Below are positions 8,379 through 16,172 of a DNA stretch of 64,000 bases, in pieces. The notes beneath the pieces were generated by a model. That model was not told the DNA's origin, did no database searches, and was given only the letters and a program-made list of their open reading frames with translations. Each line of letters begins with the position of its first letter. The first letter of the stretch is position 1. The position numbers were made by a program, and so were the translations under genes. The DNA is from Dehalococcoidia bacterium. Its GTDB lineage: Bacteria; Chloroflexota; Dehalococcoidia; Lucifugimonadales; UBA1123. Location: the NCBI GenBank assembly GCA_009838465.1, contig VXRN01000067.1, positions 1 to 64,000 on the forward strand. The letters run 5' to 3'.

Positions 8379-8512
8379 TGCTCAAGGCCGATTTCCACAT
8401 ACACACGAGCCATTTGCTCGCCGGAGGCACGACCCACGCGAGAACGATGACGCCGCTCATTCACGCCGTAACCACAATGACCAAGATCAAGAAGCGCATG
8501 TTCGGCATATGA
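8378..8512 (+). pseudogene. 44-codon PHP-domain remnant, translationally coupled
   Basis: An open frame of 44 codons beginning MLKADFHIHTSH, the unmistakable first strand and metal-binding HxH of PHP phosphoesterases. It then runs for about 30 residues (ending TKIKKRMFGI) without the rest of that roughly 200-residue or larger fold. Its ATG overlaps the xseB stop, and its TGA overlaps the ATG of the aminotransferase (ATGA), so it sits perfectly within the translational chain. I read it as an internally deleted PHP gene kept as a coupling peptide. It might instead be a genuine tiny protein. Confidence 0.6.
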
Positions 8513-9399
8513 CTACCAATCAGAAGGACTTTCTCACGTTCATCAACGGGCGAGTGATGCCCTACTCTGAGGCAATTCCTGTCCTCCGAAGGATCAACGC
8601 GCGGTCGGCAGGTGGATACTATGATTCCGCTCGCACATTCGGGGGCAAGCCCTTCAAGATCCGGCAGCATATCGAAAGGCTCTTCAACGGACTCGCTTAC
8701 TCCAAGATTGACACAGGGCTTTCTATTTCGGATTTTGAGTCGATATCAACGGGTCTGATCGAGACTAACCACTCGTTTTTGGAAGACGAGGGAGTCGAGT
8801 TGACAGTGACGCAGACCGTAACGGTAAGCCGTCCAGAATCCGCGGACGATCTTCCCGGAGTGGATATCGCTATCTACTGCGAGCCGCTCGATGTATCAGG
8901 GTTCGCCAGAAGCTACGTGGAAGGCGTTCAGATATACACCCCGAATACATACCCGGAGCCAAAGGGACAGTCCGTGGGAGACGGGAAGAGCGGCGCTGTC
9001 CAGGTCCTGTCGCTGATGTCCAACGCCCAGGGACATATCACCGAATGCAGGGGCGCTAACTTCATGTTCGTGTCCGACGGCAGAATCAAGTTGCCGGATC
9101 GAAGCAACGTGCTTCCGGGCGTCAGTATGCAGACGGTACTGGAGATAGCGGACTACCTGGGAATCGGTGTAGATGAGGGATTGTATAATCAAGGGCGATT
9201 ATACGACGCGGACGAGGCGTTTGTTTCGAGCACGCGCTACTGTCTTCTGCCGGTGGCTACTATCAACGGCTACCCGCTCGGTGACTCCATTCCGGGCGAA
9301 GTAACCAGGAAGATTACATCGCGCTGGAAGGAATTAGTTGGGGTTGATTTCGTTCGGCGGACGCTGGACTCACTGGACGATGGCCTCAGTCACGCCTGA
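8509..9399 (+). CDS. Class IV PLP aminotransferase (BCAT/ADC-lyase-like)
   Basis: A 296-residue fold-type IV protein. GGYYDSARTFGGKPFKIRQHIERL (cited by its ends GGYYDSARTF and QHIERL) matches the substrate-side N domain, and Lys160 in GDGKSGAVQV is the likely Schiff-base lysine. The phosphate cup follows as ECRGANFMFV and SNVLPGVSMQTV. Members include branched-chain, D-amino acid and (R)-amine transaminases and aminodeoxychorismate lyase; the class cannot be fixed here. ATG 8509 overlaps the preceding remnant's stop. It converges on the FAH-family gene, with 3 nt between stops. Confidence 0.88.
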   Translation: MTTNQKDFLTFINGRVMPYSEAIPVLRRINARSAGGYYDSARTFGGKPFKIRQHIERLFNGLAYSKIDTGLSISDFESISTGLIETNHSFLEDEGVELTVTQTVTVSRPESADDLPGVDIAIYCEPLDVSGFARSYVEGVQIYTPNTYPEPKGQSVGDGKSGAVQVLSLMSNAQGHITECRGANFMFVSDGRIKLPDRSNVLPGVSMQTVLEIADYLGIGVDEGLYNQGRLYDADEAFVSSTRYCLLPVATINGYPLGDSIPGEVTRKITSRWKELVGVDFVRRTLDSLDDGLSHA

Positions 9400-9402
9400 G
9401 AC

Positions 9403-10308
9403 TTACACCTCTATTACATCGTTCTCCAAGACTCCGATGCCCTCGATGGACATCGTAACGATGTCGCCCTCCTGGAGGGAGAACTCCGGTGGGGGGACGA
9501 TGGCGGTTCCGGTCAGAACGGTAGTGAGGTCGGGAACGAAGTTGTGACGCTGGAGCCAGTCGGCAATCTCCTCGCAACTCCTGGCCATTTCGGATGTGGA
9601 GGTGCTGTCGCTCCAGACCTCGACACCGTCGCGCGCTATGGTGCAGCTTATCTCCAGGTCGGTCGGGTTGATGTCCTCTGCGGGCACGAAGCAGGGCCCA
9701 ATGGAGCAGCACCTGTCGAACACCTTGGCCTGCGGCAAGTACAGCGGATTTTCGCCCTCGATGGTGCGACTGCTCATGTCATTCCCAATCGTGTAGCCGA
9801 CGATGTCACCCCTGTACAGGACGAATGCCAACTCGGGTTCGGGGACATTCCAGTCGGAATCTGCCCTTATGCCGACGGACTCGAACGGGCCTACGCAGCG
9901 GTCGGAGGAGGCCTTGAAGAATACCTCGGGTCGTTCGGAGTTATAGACCTTGCTGTACACGTCGGGGGTGTCGCTCTCGCGCATCCGCTCCATCTCGCTG
10001 GTCTTGTATGTGACGCCGGCGGCCCACACCTCGGAGGGGTCGAAGGGACGGTCCAGTCGATAGAATCCTTCGCCGCTCCTGCTGGTGTCCATCACCTCGT
10101 TCAGGTCGAACCTGTCAGCGCTGCCGGTCTCGAGGGTGAGACTCGCTATCTCGTCAACCGACATGCCGGAAAGGGAAGATGCCAGAAGCAGGTCCGAGAG
10201 ATCGGTGACGTCGGGGTCGAGGCTGGTGAGGTCCATAGCCACACCTCTGTCGTCCTCGACTATGAGACGGGTGTCTCCATCGTTCGAAAGCAGCGCGTAG
10301 TAACGCAT
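9403..10308 (-). CDS. Fumarylacetoacetate hydrolase (FAH) family enzyme
   Basis: A 301-residue protein. The C-terminal FAH domain carries the metal ligands Glu157 and Glu159 (VPEPELAF) and Asp177 in GNDMSSRTIEGENPLY, followed by Lys195 (QAKVFDRC). The family hydrolyses or dehydrates 2-keto acids. The GND-SSR-IEGENPLYLPQAK block is closest in look to the 2-keto-3-deoxy-sugar-acid dehydratase branch, which would fit a neighbouring enolase-type sugar-acid dehydratase at 11.7 kb. GAGGAG lies 9 nt before the ATG. A phased-array element lies just upstream. Confidence 0.88.
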   Translation of the reverse strand: MRYYALLSNDGDTRLIVEDDRGVAMDLTSLDPDVTDLSDLLLASSLSGMSVDEIASLTLETGSADRFDLNEVMDTSRSGEGFYRLDRPFDPSEVWAAGVTYKTSEMERMRESDTPDVYSKVYNSERPEVFFKASSDRCVGPFESVGIRADSDWNVPEPELAFVLYRGDIVGYTIGNDMSSRTIEGENPLYLPQAKVFDRCCSIGPCFVPAEDINPTDLEISCTIARDGVEVWSDSTSTSEMARSCEEIADWLQRHNFVPDLTTVLTGTAIVPPPEFSLQEGDIVTMSIEGIGVLENDVIEV

Positions 10309-10346
10309 TGGGCGATTCTCCTCGTTGGGCGGACCGAACAGGGGTA

Positions 10347-10520
10347 TTCATAGTGTTGGGTTTATAGTCGAACAGGTGGACTCTGGTGGGTCAGACAGGT
10401 GGCACAGGTGAAAAAGTCACCAGAGTTTCACCTGAGATCGCCTGAGTTTACCTACATGAAAATTTTTCCGAGCCTGCAAATTTCATCATGTATAATCTCT
10501 CATTTATATTTATGTTATCG
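10347..10520 (-). promoter_or_regulatory. Phased-array promoter element, copy 4 (AGGTG/CACCT type)
   Basis: Read on the minus strand, an AT-rich leader (ATAACATAA, then GATTATACATGA) is followed by AGGT-type words at 10-11 bp steps (plus-strand positions 10449, 10439, 10429, 10418). Inverted CACCT or CCACC words follow (10406, 10397, 10384, 10374), then TATAAA and a -10-like TATGAA (10352-10347). The FAH gene begins about 32 nt beyond the predicted start of transcription. The remaining bases from 10521 to 10624 hold nothing I recognise. Confidence 0.6.
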
Positions 10521-10624
10521 AGAGTGGCGTTCACAATAGGGGTATTGTAGCGTATAGAAAGCCTGTTTGTATAGAAAATCGGAAACTTGGACGGAATTTG
10601 AAAGTAAGCCGATTTCGAGGATAG

Positions 10625-11521
10625 TCAGTCTAGTCCGTTGGTTTCGATTCCCGATCCATCGTACACATCGGAGGCGGGCATGGAAACCAGACGCATCATT
10701 GTCGTGCCGGGGTTATTGTCCAGAAATCTCCGGACTATCATGTATCCGAGGGTGTAGCCGGTCCACGCGGGAACCCTGTCGCCGTCGCCGAACAGGAACC
10801 TGCGTATTTCGGTGGGATCGGAGATGCCGAAACGCCTTTGGAGCCTGGGCCACATCCTCCGAGGCTCAACCTCGTCCTGCGTGTCCATCCAGCGGGGTCG
10901 CGCTCCGTTCAAGCACTCTTGCGCGAAGCAGTCCGATATGCCTTCGGCGACCATCGCGTCGAGAAGAGTTTCCGGCTGCTGGGTCTTCATGTACACGAGC
11001 CTGCCTCCGGCTATTCCCCTGGGGAACAGGAGATTGCGGACGAGGTGGGCATACTCGTGGACTACGTTGTAACGCAGGTTGGATTCCCAGTCGCCGCGCG
11101 GCCACACGAAGAGCAACGTCGCGCTCGCTCCCAGGCTGAAGGCCAGAACGCCTCCTAGTTGATTGACCAATACGGCGCTCTCCCCGTCGCCGGGGAAGAT
11201 GAACATCCTGGCGGACAGGTCGGGCCTGGGAAGAGAGCGGGACGCCACCTCCAGGGCCTGCCGCGTGACCTCCTGCGGTTTGGAGTCGTCGAGTTCGATG
11301 AGCGCCTTCATCAGTTGTTCGGGTTCAGGGTCTCCGAGTTGTCCTATGACGGACCGGACACCAAGTTCTACAAGTGAAGAGTGCATCTGCGCGAGTTGGG
11401 ACCTGACGTAATCGCGCATACCGTTTTCCATCGAGTCGAGCGCTTCGGCATAGTCGAGGCCGCTTGCCCGGCGGGCGAGGTGCAGCATTACTCTATAGGA
11501 TGGGATTACGGATATGTGCAT
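10625..11521 (-). CDS. DUF2268-type putative Zn-dependent protease
   Basis: A 298-residue soluble protein with a zincin HExxH motif, HEYAH (residues 155-159), followed about 30 residues later by a MVAEGISDCFA helix that probably supplies the third ligand (Glu). The domain order (long helical N part, strand FIFPGDG, then VVHEYAHLVRN) fits DUF2268, a predicted metallopeptidase family. The substrate is unknown. ATG 11521 is used; an in-frame TTG at 11605 would add 28 residues. Neither has a strong ribosome-binding site. It is monocistronic. Confidence 0.78.
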   Translation of the reverse strand: MHISVIPSYRVMLHLARRASGLDYAEALDSMENGMRDYVRSQLAQMHSSLVELGVRSVIGQLGDPEPEQLMKALIELDDSKPQEVTRQALEVASRSLPRPDLSARMFIFPGDGESAVLVNQLGGVLAFSLGASATLLFVWPRGDWESNLRYNVVHEYAHLVRNLLFPRGIAGGRLVYMKTQQPETLLDAMVAEGISDCFAQECLNGARPRWMDTQDEVEPRRMWPRLQRRFGISDPTEIRRFLFGDGDRVPAWTGYTLGYMIVRRFLDNNPGTTMMRLVSMPASDVYDGSGIETNGLD

Positions 11522-11745
11522 TGAGAAATCTAACTCGTCACTGTGATAGCAGGCGCATACCCAGTATTTGAGCGAAGTCGCATGGGCATGGTAACAGATA
11601 TTCAAGAGCAGGATTTGAGGAGATGTGGGTGCGGATGTGGGGAAGTCTCTCAGGACGAAAAATGGTATTGCCTTTGTGGGCGGTACTGGGCCAGTATGTG
11701 TACTAAACCGGATTGAGTGTGAGCGATGAGGAGGTCGTATCCAGT

Positions 11746-12885
11746 ATGAAGATAGCGGGCATAGAAACGTTTCAACTGAGTGCGCCGCTGGGCCGGCCGT
11801 TTGGATGGTCGCAGGGGTGGATCGGACATCGCAGCGTGGGGCTTGTGAAGGTGACTACGGACGACGGCGTTGTCGGGTGGGGTGAGGGATGTGGAGGTGC
11901 AGCGGCAGCGGTTGTGGAGAATGACTTCGGGCCGATGCTGATAGGGGAGGACCCCATGAATCGCATCGGACTGTGGCAGAAGATGTTCGCTATGCAGTAC
12001 AACGCAAACGTGGCGGTGGGTCTTGGAGGGTCGGCTATAAGCGCTGTGGATGCGGCGCTGTGGGATATTGCGGGCAAGGCGCTGGGCCAGCCGGTTTACC
12101 AGTTGCTTGGAGGCAGAGCGCGGGACAAGGTGGCGGTCTATGCGACCGGGCTTTACTATACTGAAGGCGAGTTTCCGACGCGATTGCTGGAGGAGGCGCG
12201 CGGGTATGTGGAAGCGGGTTTCAGGGGTATGAAGACCAAGGTGGGCGGGCTGCCGATGGACGAGGACGTGAAGCGGGTGGCGGCTCTCAGAGAGACGATA
12301 GGCCCGGACATCAAACTGATGGTGGACGCGAACCAGGCATACAATGCCACAAGCGCGATTCGTATAGGGAGTCGCCTGGCCGACCTGGATATATTGTGGT
12401 TCGAGGAGCCGGTGAACGCGCAGGATATCAAGGGCTATCTCCAGGTAAAGTCGGCGCTGCCAATGGCGATTGCGGGCGGCGAAAATCTGCGCACACGCTA
12501 CGAGTTCTCGCATTTCCTGTCGCGCAGGGCATACGACATAGCCCAGCCCGACGTGATCAACGTGGGCGGCGTCACCGAGATGCGCAATGTCGCTATGACG
12601 GCCAACACGCAGGGAATCCAGGTTAATCCGCACGTATGGGGGTCTCCGGTGATGATCGCCGCCAGTCTTCATGTGGCTTCAACCATTCCGCCGTGTCCAC
12701 CGTCCGGCGACCCGGAACCCTACGTCCAGGAGCCGGTGATGGAGTTCGACAGAACGCCGTCGCTGATTCGAGAAGAGATCATGTCCGAGCCATTCGACCA
12801 GAAGGACGGCTTCCTGGCGGTTCCCGATGGCCCCGGGCTCGGTGTGGAGATAGATGAGAAGGCGGTGCGCCAACTGTCGGTATAG
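11746..12885 (+). CDS. Mandelate racemase/muconate lactonizing (enolase superfamily) enzyme
   Basis: A 379-residue enolase-superfamily member. With ATG 11746 (GAGGAGG 11 nt upstream), the residues fall almost on mandelate racemase numbering: Lys163-x-Lys165, Mg ligands Asp194, Glu220 and Glu246, and the Asp269/His296 dyad (QPDVIN, NPHVWG). That is the MR subgroup, which abstracts the alpha proton of a carboxylate; most members dehydrate sugar acids. The substrate is not readable. SAR202 genomes are known for expanded families of this type, and the FAH enzyme at 9.4 kb could act on a 2-keto-3-deoxy product. Confidence 0.93.
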   Translation: MKIAGIETFQLSAPLGRPFGWSQGWIGHRSVGLVKVTTDDGVVGWGEGCGGAAAAVVENDFGPMLIGEDPMNRIGLWQKMFAMQYNANVAVGLGGSAISAVDAALWDIAGKALGQPVYQLLGGRARDKVAVYATGLYYTEGEFPTRLLEEARGYVEAGFRGMKTKVGGLPMDEDVKRVAALRETIGPDIKLMVDANQAYNATSAIRIGSRLADLDILWFEEPVNAQDIKGYLQVKSALPMAIAGGENLRTRYEFSHFLSRRAYDIAQPDVINVGGVTEMRNVAMTANTQGIQVNPHVWGSPVMIAASLHVASTIPPCPPSGDPEPYVQEPVMEFDRTPSLIREEIMSEPFDQKDGFLAVPDGPGLGVEIDEKAVRQLSV

Positions 12886-12925
12886 CTCGGAACGCATAGT
12901 GTATGAAAAGGCGCGTTACTCCGAA

Positions 12926-13053
12926 CCAGGCTCTTTTCATTATTAAGCGTCACTGGAGTAGTCCGTTCGTGGTGAGCTTGTCGAACCATGAACGGACGGC
13001 CCTTCGACAGGCTCAGGGCGAACGACAGATTGAAGACGAGGCGAAAATGAAAA
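12926..13053 (+). repeat. Dispersed 130-bp repeat, copy A, with flanking direct repeats
   Basis: About 125 bp nearly identical to the inverse of 25657-25785. It contains the inverted arms GAGCTTGTCGAA/TTCGACAGGCTC and GTCCGTTC/GAACGGAC, and starts TCTTTTCATTATTAAGCG. It is flanked by an imperfect 24-bp direct repeat, ATGAAAAGGCGCG... at 12903 and again at 13047, absent around copy B. The block resembles a short non-autonomous mobile repeat. An open frame runs through it but is a translation of repeat, not a gene. Confidence 0.8.
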
Positions 13054-13134
13054 GGCGCGCTACGCCGAACTTGTTTACTCCGACTCTCGATGCTATACTT
13101 TGCGCGCTTTGAAAATAGGGTAGAGGAGGATTTC

Positions 13135-13350
13135 GTGGAAGGTAGAGATTTCCCCAGTTGTTTGAGCTGCTCGACCGGCGGCAAGCTGTTGCCGCTGTCG
13201 GACTTCGGGAGCCAGGGCGCTCCCATACATTACAAGGCTTGGGTATGCAGCGATCCGGATTGCGGTTTCAACATCAAGATTCGCAACGGAGACGTGTATC
13301 TGAACGAGCCTATCGCGAACGGAGCTACGTACACGCCACGTTTCCGATAG
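13135..13350 (+). CDS. Small zinc-ribbon protein
   Basis: A 71-residue protein with two metal-binding knuckles: CLSC near the N-terminus and CSDPDCGF about 30 residues on, linked by strands (IHYKAWVCS). This is a rubredoxin-like zinc ribbon, probably binding one zinc. The function is unknown. A GTG start at 13135 follows GAGGAGGA by 4 nt. A strong intrinsic terminator lies 25 nt after the stop, so it is a single-gene unit. Confidence 0.72.
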   Translation: MEGRDFPSCLSCSTGGKLLPLSDFGSQGAPIHYKAWVCSDPDCGFNIKIRNGDVYLNEPIANGATYTPRFR

Positions 13351-13374
13351 CGACTTCAGGCATCCTGGAACCAG

Positions 13375-13405
13375 AACAGCCCCATTTTCGCGGGCTGTTT
13401 TTTTT
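13375..13405 (+). terminator. Intrinsic terminator after the zinc-ribbon gene
   Basis: The stem AACAGCCC (13375-13382) pairs with GGGCTGTT (13392-13399), closing a 9-nt loop and running into eight T residues. This is a textbook Rho-independent terminator and the strongest in the window. Confidence 0.92.
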
Positions 13406-13527
13406 CTGTTATCGTACTCGCCGCCGAAGGAGTATTTCGACCACGCGACAGGTTCCGCCAACGAACCGCGCCTCCTGCGCGAGGAAAAGGATCGCAAACC
13501 CCGTGTGTCCGACAGAGCCTCGGATGA

Positions 13528-13533
13528 TATAAT
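13528..13533 (+). promoter_or_regulatory. -10 box of the sortase gene
   Basis: A consensus TATAAT preceded by TGA lies 47 nt before the sortase ATG. The hexamer 17 bp upstream (GTGTCC) is a poor -35. It follows directly after the terminator region of the previous gene, so it is well placed for independent transcription. Confidence 0.55.
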
Positions 13534-13580
13534 GGTATGCAGTACGTTTCAGAAGATGCAGCCCACGGAAGTCCCGACGG

Positions 13581-14705
13581 ATGTACTCCTATCCGCAGAG
13601 AACATACTCTGACCCGACACCGCGCCGGCCTCGCCGGATGTTCTTCGTGGGGGTCTTTTCTATCCTCATGGGCATCATGGTACTGATGGGAGTCTGTATA
13701 TACGCAGCATTCGGGATTTACAACAAGTCTAATCTTCAGAACCTTAATACAGCGATACAGGGTCCTGTATCGCTGCCCGAACAAGCCTCAGTCTCCAAGA
13801 CTCAGATACACAGGCCGCTGGTCCCAGAGGGTACATCCAACAAGATAGAAATCATCAGGAATCCGCAGCCTGTCGTGAAAGACGAACCGAATTCCGGATA
13901 TGCGCCTGCGGCGGTGATAGTGCCAACTGAGACGGAAACATTGCCACCGGTTGAAGAGGCTGCGCCGACTGCATCATCAGGGGACCCCGTCGAACCCGTC
14001 AAGGCGACTGCCCAAGCATCTGAGACAGTGATCGAAGGAACTCCCGGACCGATGGTGGCCGACGTAGAATTTGATGCTCGCGAGCTTGTACTGGTGTACA
14101 ACACCATCTACCCCGGACACAGGATTCATCCGAAGTACTGGGATCGCCCACTGAAGGCCGGAGCGGACGATTACACATATGGCGTCGTACCCAGGGAGGA
14201 TGGATTCCTGGAGGTCGCGTCCGATAATGGGTTGCCGAAGGGGTCATTATCCGACGCGGCGCACATCCGCATTCCGAGCATTGGCGTTGATTCGGAAGTG
14301 GCCAACCTGTCCATTCTGGATCTCGGCGACAGCAGGCAGTATGAGACTCCTGCCCACGTTGTCGGCAGAATACCGGAGACCTCGAATCCGGGGGAGACAG
14401 GCAATACGTGGCTGTTTGGCCATCTCGAAAGTCCCGTCCGCGGCGAGGGCAATGTCTTCAGAAGGCTGCCGGAGATCCCCGAGATTCTCAAGAATGGAGA
14501 CCCGGTATATGTGACCCTTCTGAACACGGATGGCGAGGAGTTCATGTACCAGGTTACCAGCACTACTGTCGTACACAGGGACAACCTGTCGCTGTACCAA
14601 ACTGAAGATTCGACTATCACGCTGGTAACGTGCGTCCCCAGGCTGATCTACGACCAGCGACTGGTGGTGTCAGGGAAGCTGGTTGGTGTCAGGAAGCCCG
14701 CCTAG
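13581..14705 (+). CDS. Sortase family transpeptidase (class D/E-like)
   Basis: A 374-residue membrane-anchored protein. One N-terminal TM helix (residues 20-45) is followed by a low-complexity Pro/Thr/Glu stalk (about 95-160) and a C-terminal sortase beta barrel. The triad is His281 (WLFGHLE), Cys351 (LVTCVPR) and Arg360 (YDQR). Sortases cleave a sorting signal in secreted proteins and attach them to an amine acceptor. No LPXTG-type substrate is visible in the window, so its client is unknown. It has its own -10 box and lies next to a LysR gene on the other strand. Confidence 0.92.
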   Translation: MYSYPQRTYSDPTPRRPRRMFFVGVFSILMGIMVLMGVCIYAAFGIYNKSNLQNLNTAIQGPVSLPEQASVSKTQIHRPLVPEGTSNKIEIIRNPQPVVKDEPNSGYAPAAVIVPTETETLPPVEEAAPTASSGDPVEPVKATAQASETVIEGTPGPMVADVEFDARELVLVYNTIYPGHRIHPKYWDRPLKAGADDYTYGVVPREDGFLEVASDNGLPKGSLSDAAHIRIPSIGVDSEVANLSILDLGDSRQYETPAHVVGRIPETSNPGETGNTWLFGHLESPVRGEGNVFRRLPEIPEILKNGDPVYVTLLNTDGEEFMYQVTSTTVVHRDNLSLYQTEDSTITLVTCVPRLIYDQRLVVSGKLVGVRKPA

Positions 14706-14744
14706 TGTTCCAATATCCTTGGATTGACGGCTTATCCACCCTTA

Positions 14745-14775
14745 CCCTAGACCTCTCCCAGTGGGAGAGGGGGGA
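14745..14775. repeat. REP-like CCTCTCCC/GGGAGAGG repeat
   Basis: A short palindromic copy (CCTCTCCCAGTGGGAGAGG) of the dispersed element also seen at 2.3, 49.8, 57.1 and 57.8 kb. It lies between the convergent sortase and LysR genes, where the hairpin may help to end transcription. Confidence 0.7.
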
Positions 14776-14782
14776 AAGTCGG

Positions 14783-15682
14783 CTAGGTTATAGTTCCCGG
14801 GGCCCCTACCGACAGTACGTCGCGCATGACGGCTATGAAGCGCTGCGTAGGCTTCGACAGCCTCTTGCCCTTGAGGGTTATGATTCCGCCCTGTTCGACC
14901 GGCAGTATGTGCGCTAGGCTTACGACCCCAAGCACTTCGTCGTCTTCCGGATCTATGGCGAGCCTGGGACCTACGGATACGCCCATTCCAAGCGCGACGT
15001 ACCGCTTAATCATGTCCATGCTGTCGAGGTCCACGACTATTTCGTAGTTTACTCCACGCCTCTTGAGTTCCGACTCGAGGAGGTCGCGGGTATGAGTCCC
15101 CTCACTCATGAGGATGAGGGGGTAGTTCGCTATCTGTTCCAGGGATCCGACCGGCTGATTTGCGAGAGGATGGTCTAAGGGCGTGATCAAGACGCGTTCA
15201 TATACGAAAAGTCCCTCGAAGGCGAAAGCTTCGTCCCGGTCATAGTGCTGGATGATGCCGACATCGGCCTCTCCTTCGGAGATCATCTGGCTCACCTGGA
15301 TCCTGGTAGCCGACTTGATGGTGAGGTGAATATGAGGAAATCGGGCGAGGAACACCCGCACGACTCTCAGTAGAGTGTGAGGAATGATGTCCGGGGTGGC
15401 AGCCAGGACAACAGGACCACGCTCCTCGGCCTCGGCGGTCGTATCGGCAAGACCGTCAATACCTTCGACCAGGGGCGTCGCCAGTTCGGATAGTCTCCGA
15501 CCTGCCAGAGTAAGCTGGATGGGCCTCTTAACACGGTCGAAGAGGACGGTGTTGAGTTCGCCCTCCAACTTCTTGATGTGCGTCGTGACTGTCGGCTGGC
15601 CAATGCCAAGCCGCTCAGCCGCGCGTGAAATGCTGCGGAGGCGCGCAGCCATGCAGAAACTCCTGAGCTCTCTTATCTCCAC
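14783..15682 (-). CDS. LysR family transcriptional regulator
   Basis: A 299-residue LTTR of normal length. The N-terminal winged HTH (MEIRELRSFCMAA; RAAERLGIGQPTVTTHIKKLE) is followed by a periplasmic-binding-type effector domain, with LAATPDIIPHTLL starting it near residue 115. It probably senses a small metabolite and controls itself and the divergently placed small gene at 15830. The spacer between the two is AT-rich and holds two inverted repeats that look like its operators. Confidence 0.93.
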   Translation of the reverse strand: MEIRELRSFCMAARLRSISRAAERLGIGQPTVTTHIKKLEGELNTVLFDRVKRPIQLTLAGRRLSELATPLVEGIDGLADTTAEAEERGPVVLAATPDIIPHTLLRVVRVFLARFPHIHLTIKSATRIQVSQMISEGEADVGIIQHYDRDEAFAFEGLFVYERVLITPLDHPLANQPVGSLEQIANYPLILMSEGTHTRDLLESELKRRGVNYEIVVDLDSMDMIKRYVALGMGVSVGPRLAIDPEDDEVLGVVSLAHILPVEQGGIITLKGKRLSKPTQRFIAVMRDVLSVGAPGTIT

Positions 15683-15704
15683 TTTACGCCCCTATATTAA
15701 GAAA

Positions 15705-15755
15705 ATAGATGATATATATCTATAAATATCACTTTTCAAGATTATATCATCTTGA
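15705..15755. promoter_or_regulatory. Candidate LysR operator: two inverted repeats
   Basis: Two palindromes lie 22 nt upstream of the LysR start: ATAGAT-N7-ATCTAT (15705-15723) and TCAAGAT-N6-ATCTTGA (15736-15755), 12 bp apart in a strongly AT-rich stretch. Their arm length and spacing fit the LTTR T-N11-A style of binding site, with the pair acting as recognition and activation sites. Assignment to this regulator rests on position. Confidence 0.6.
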
Positions 15756-15829
15756 GACAATTGTATATGTAGAAAACGTTATAGTCCATTCCGATACAAG
15801 ACGGGGTGGTAGATCGCAGGAGGCGCACC

Positions 15830-16003
15830 ATGATGAACAGAGTGAAGAGGATGCTTGGCAGGCCGCGTCTTTCGACCGCGACCAGTGTGGAGAGCTACTT
15901 CGGAGCCGTGAGTAAGCCGGGGGAGTCCGGCGGCCCTACTTTCGAGGAGGCGCAGAAGGACTTCCGGGACATCCACAGCAGGTTCTCCACATTCCGCAGC
16001 TAA
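15830..16003 (+). CDS. Hypothetical small protein, 57 aa
   Basis: A short frame starting MMNRVKRMLGRPRL, basic at the N-terminus and acidic in the second half (FEEAQKDFRDIHSRF). GGAGG lies 6 nt before the ATG, which is strong support for translation. There is no membrane segment and I do not recognise the family. It is divergent from the LysR gene and may be its target. It is followed by a structured stretch and a terminator-like hairpin. Confidence 0.5.
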   Translation: MMNRVKRMLGRPRLSTATSVESYFGAVSKPGESGGPTFEEAQKDFRDIHSRFSTFRS

Positions 16004-16028
16004 GCGAAACGACTAAAACCCACTGAAG

Positions 16029-16096
16029 GGAACGCGGCGACAATACCTTCTCCCCGCAATGCGGATGAGACTCCGCAAGCACAGGCGCCGCGTTCC
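16029..16096 (+). ncRNA. Possible structured RNA element
   Basis: GGAACGCGGCG (16029-16039) is the exact reverse complement of CGCCGCGTTCC (16086-16096). The 46-nt interior holds a smaller hairpin (CCGC-AAT-GCGG, 16054-16064). No reading frame with a ribosome site covers it. It may be the 3' UTR of the small gene at 15830 or a small RNA; no known family was recognised. Confidence 0.35.
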
Positions 16097-16113
16097 TACC
16101 ACCCAATATAACG

Positions 16114-16148
16114 AGCGCCGGGCCCGGATACATCGGACCCGGCGCTTT
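16114..16148 (+). terminator. GC-rich hairpin, probable terminator
   Basis: AGCGCCGGG (16114-16122) pairs with CCCGGCGCT (16138-16146) across a 15-nt loop and is followed by only a short TTT. The stem is strong but the T tract is weak. Its place between the small gene or structured element and the next gene's -10 supports a terminator role. Confidence 0.55.
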
Positions 16149-16160
16149 AACATTTCAGGG

Positions 16161-16166
16161 TACAAT
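16161..16166 (+). promoter_or_regulatory. -10 box of the PQQ-type lipoprotein gene
   Basis: TACAAT ends 6 nt before the ATG at 16173, so transcription would start at or next to the start codon, giving a leaderless or nearly leaderless mRNA. No good -35 is present. The absence of a properly spaced ribosome-binding site agrees with this reading. Confidence 0.4.
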
Positions 16167-16172
16167 GTCCAC

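Noticed and set aside
12903-13112. A 69-codon frame downstream of the enolase-superfamily gene
   Set aside because: It translates the 130-bp dispersed repeat and its flanking direct repeats; the same peptide text would arise from any copy of the repeat.
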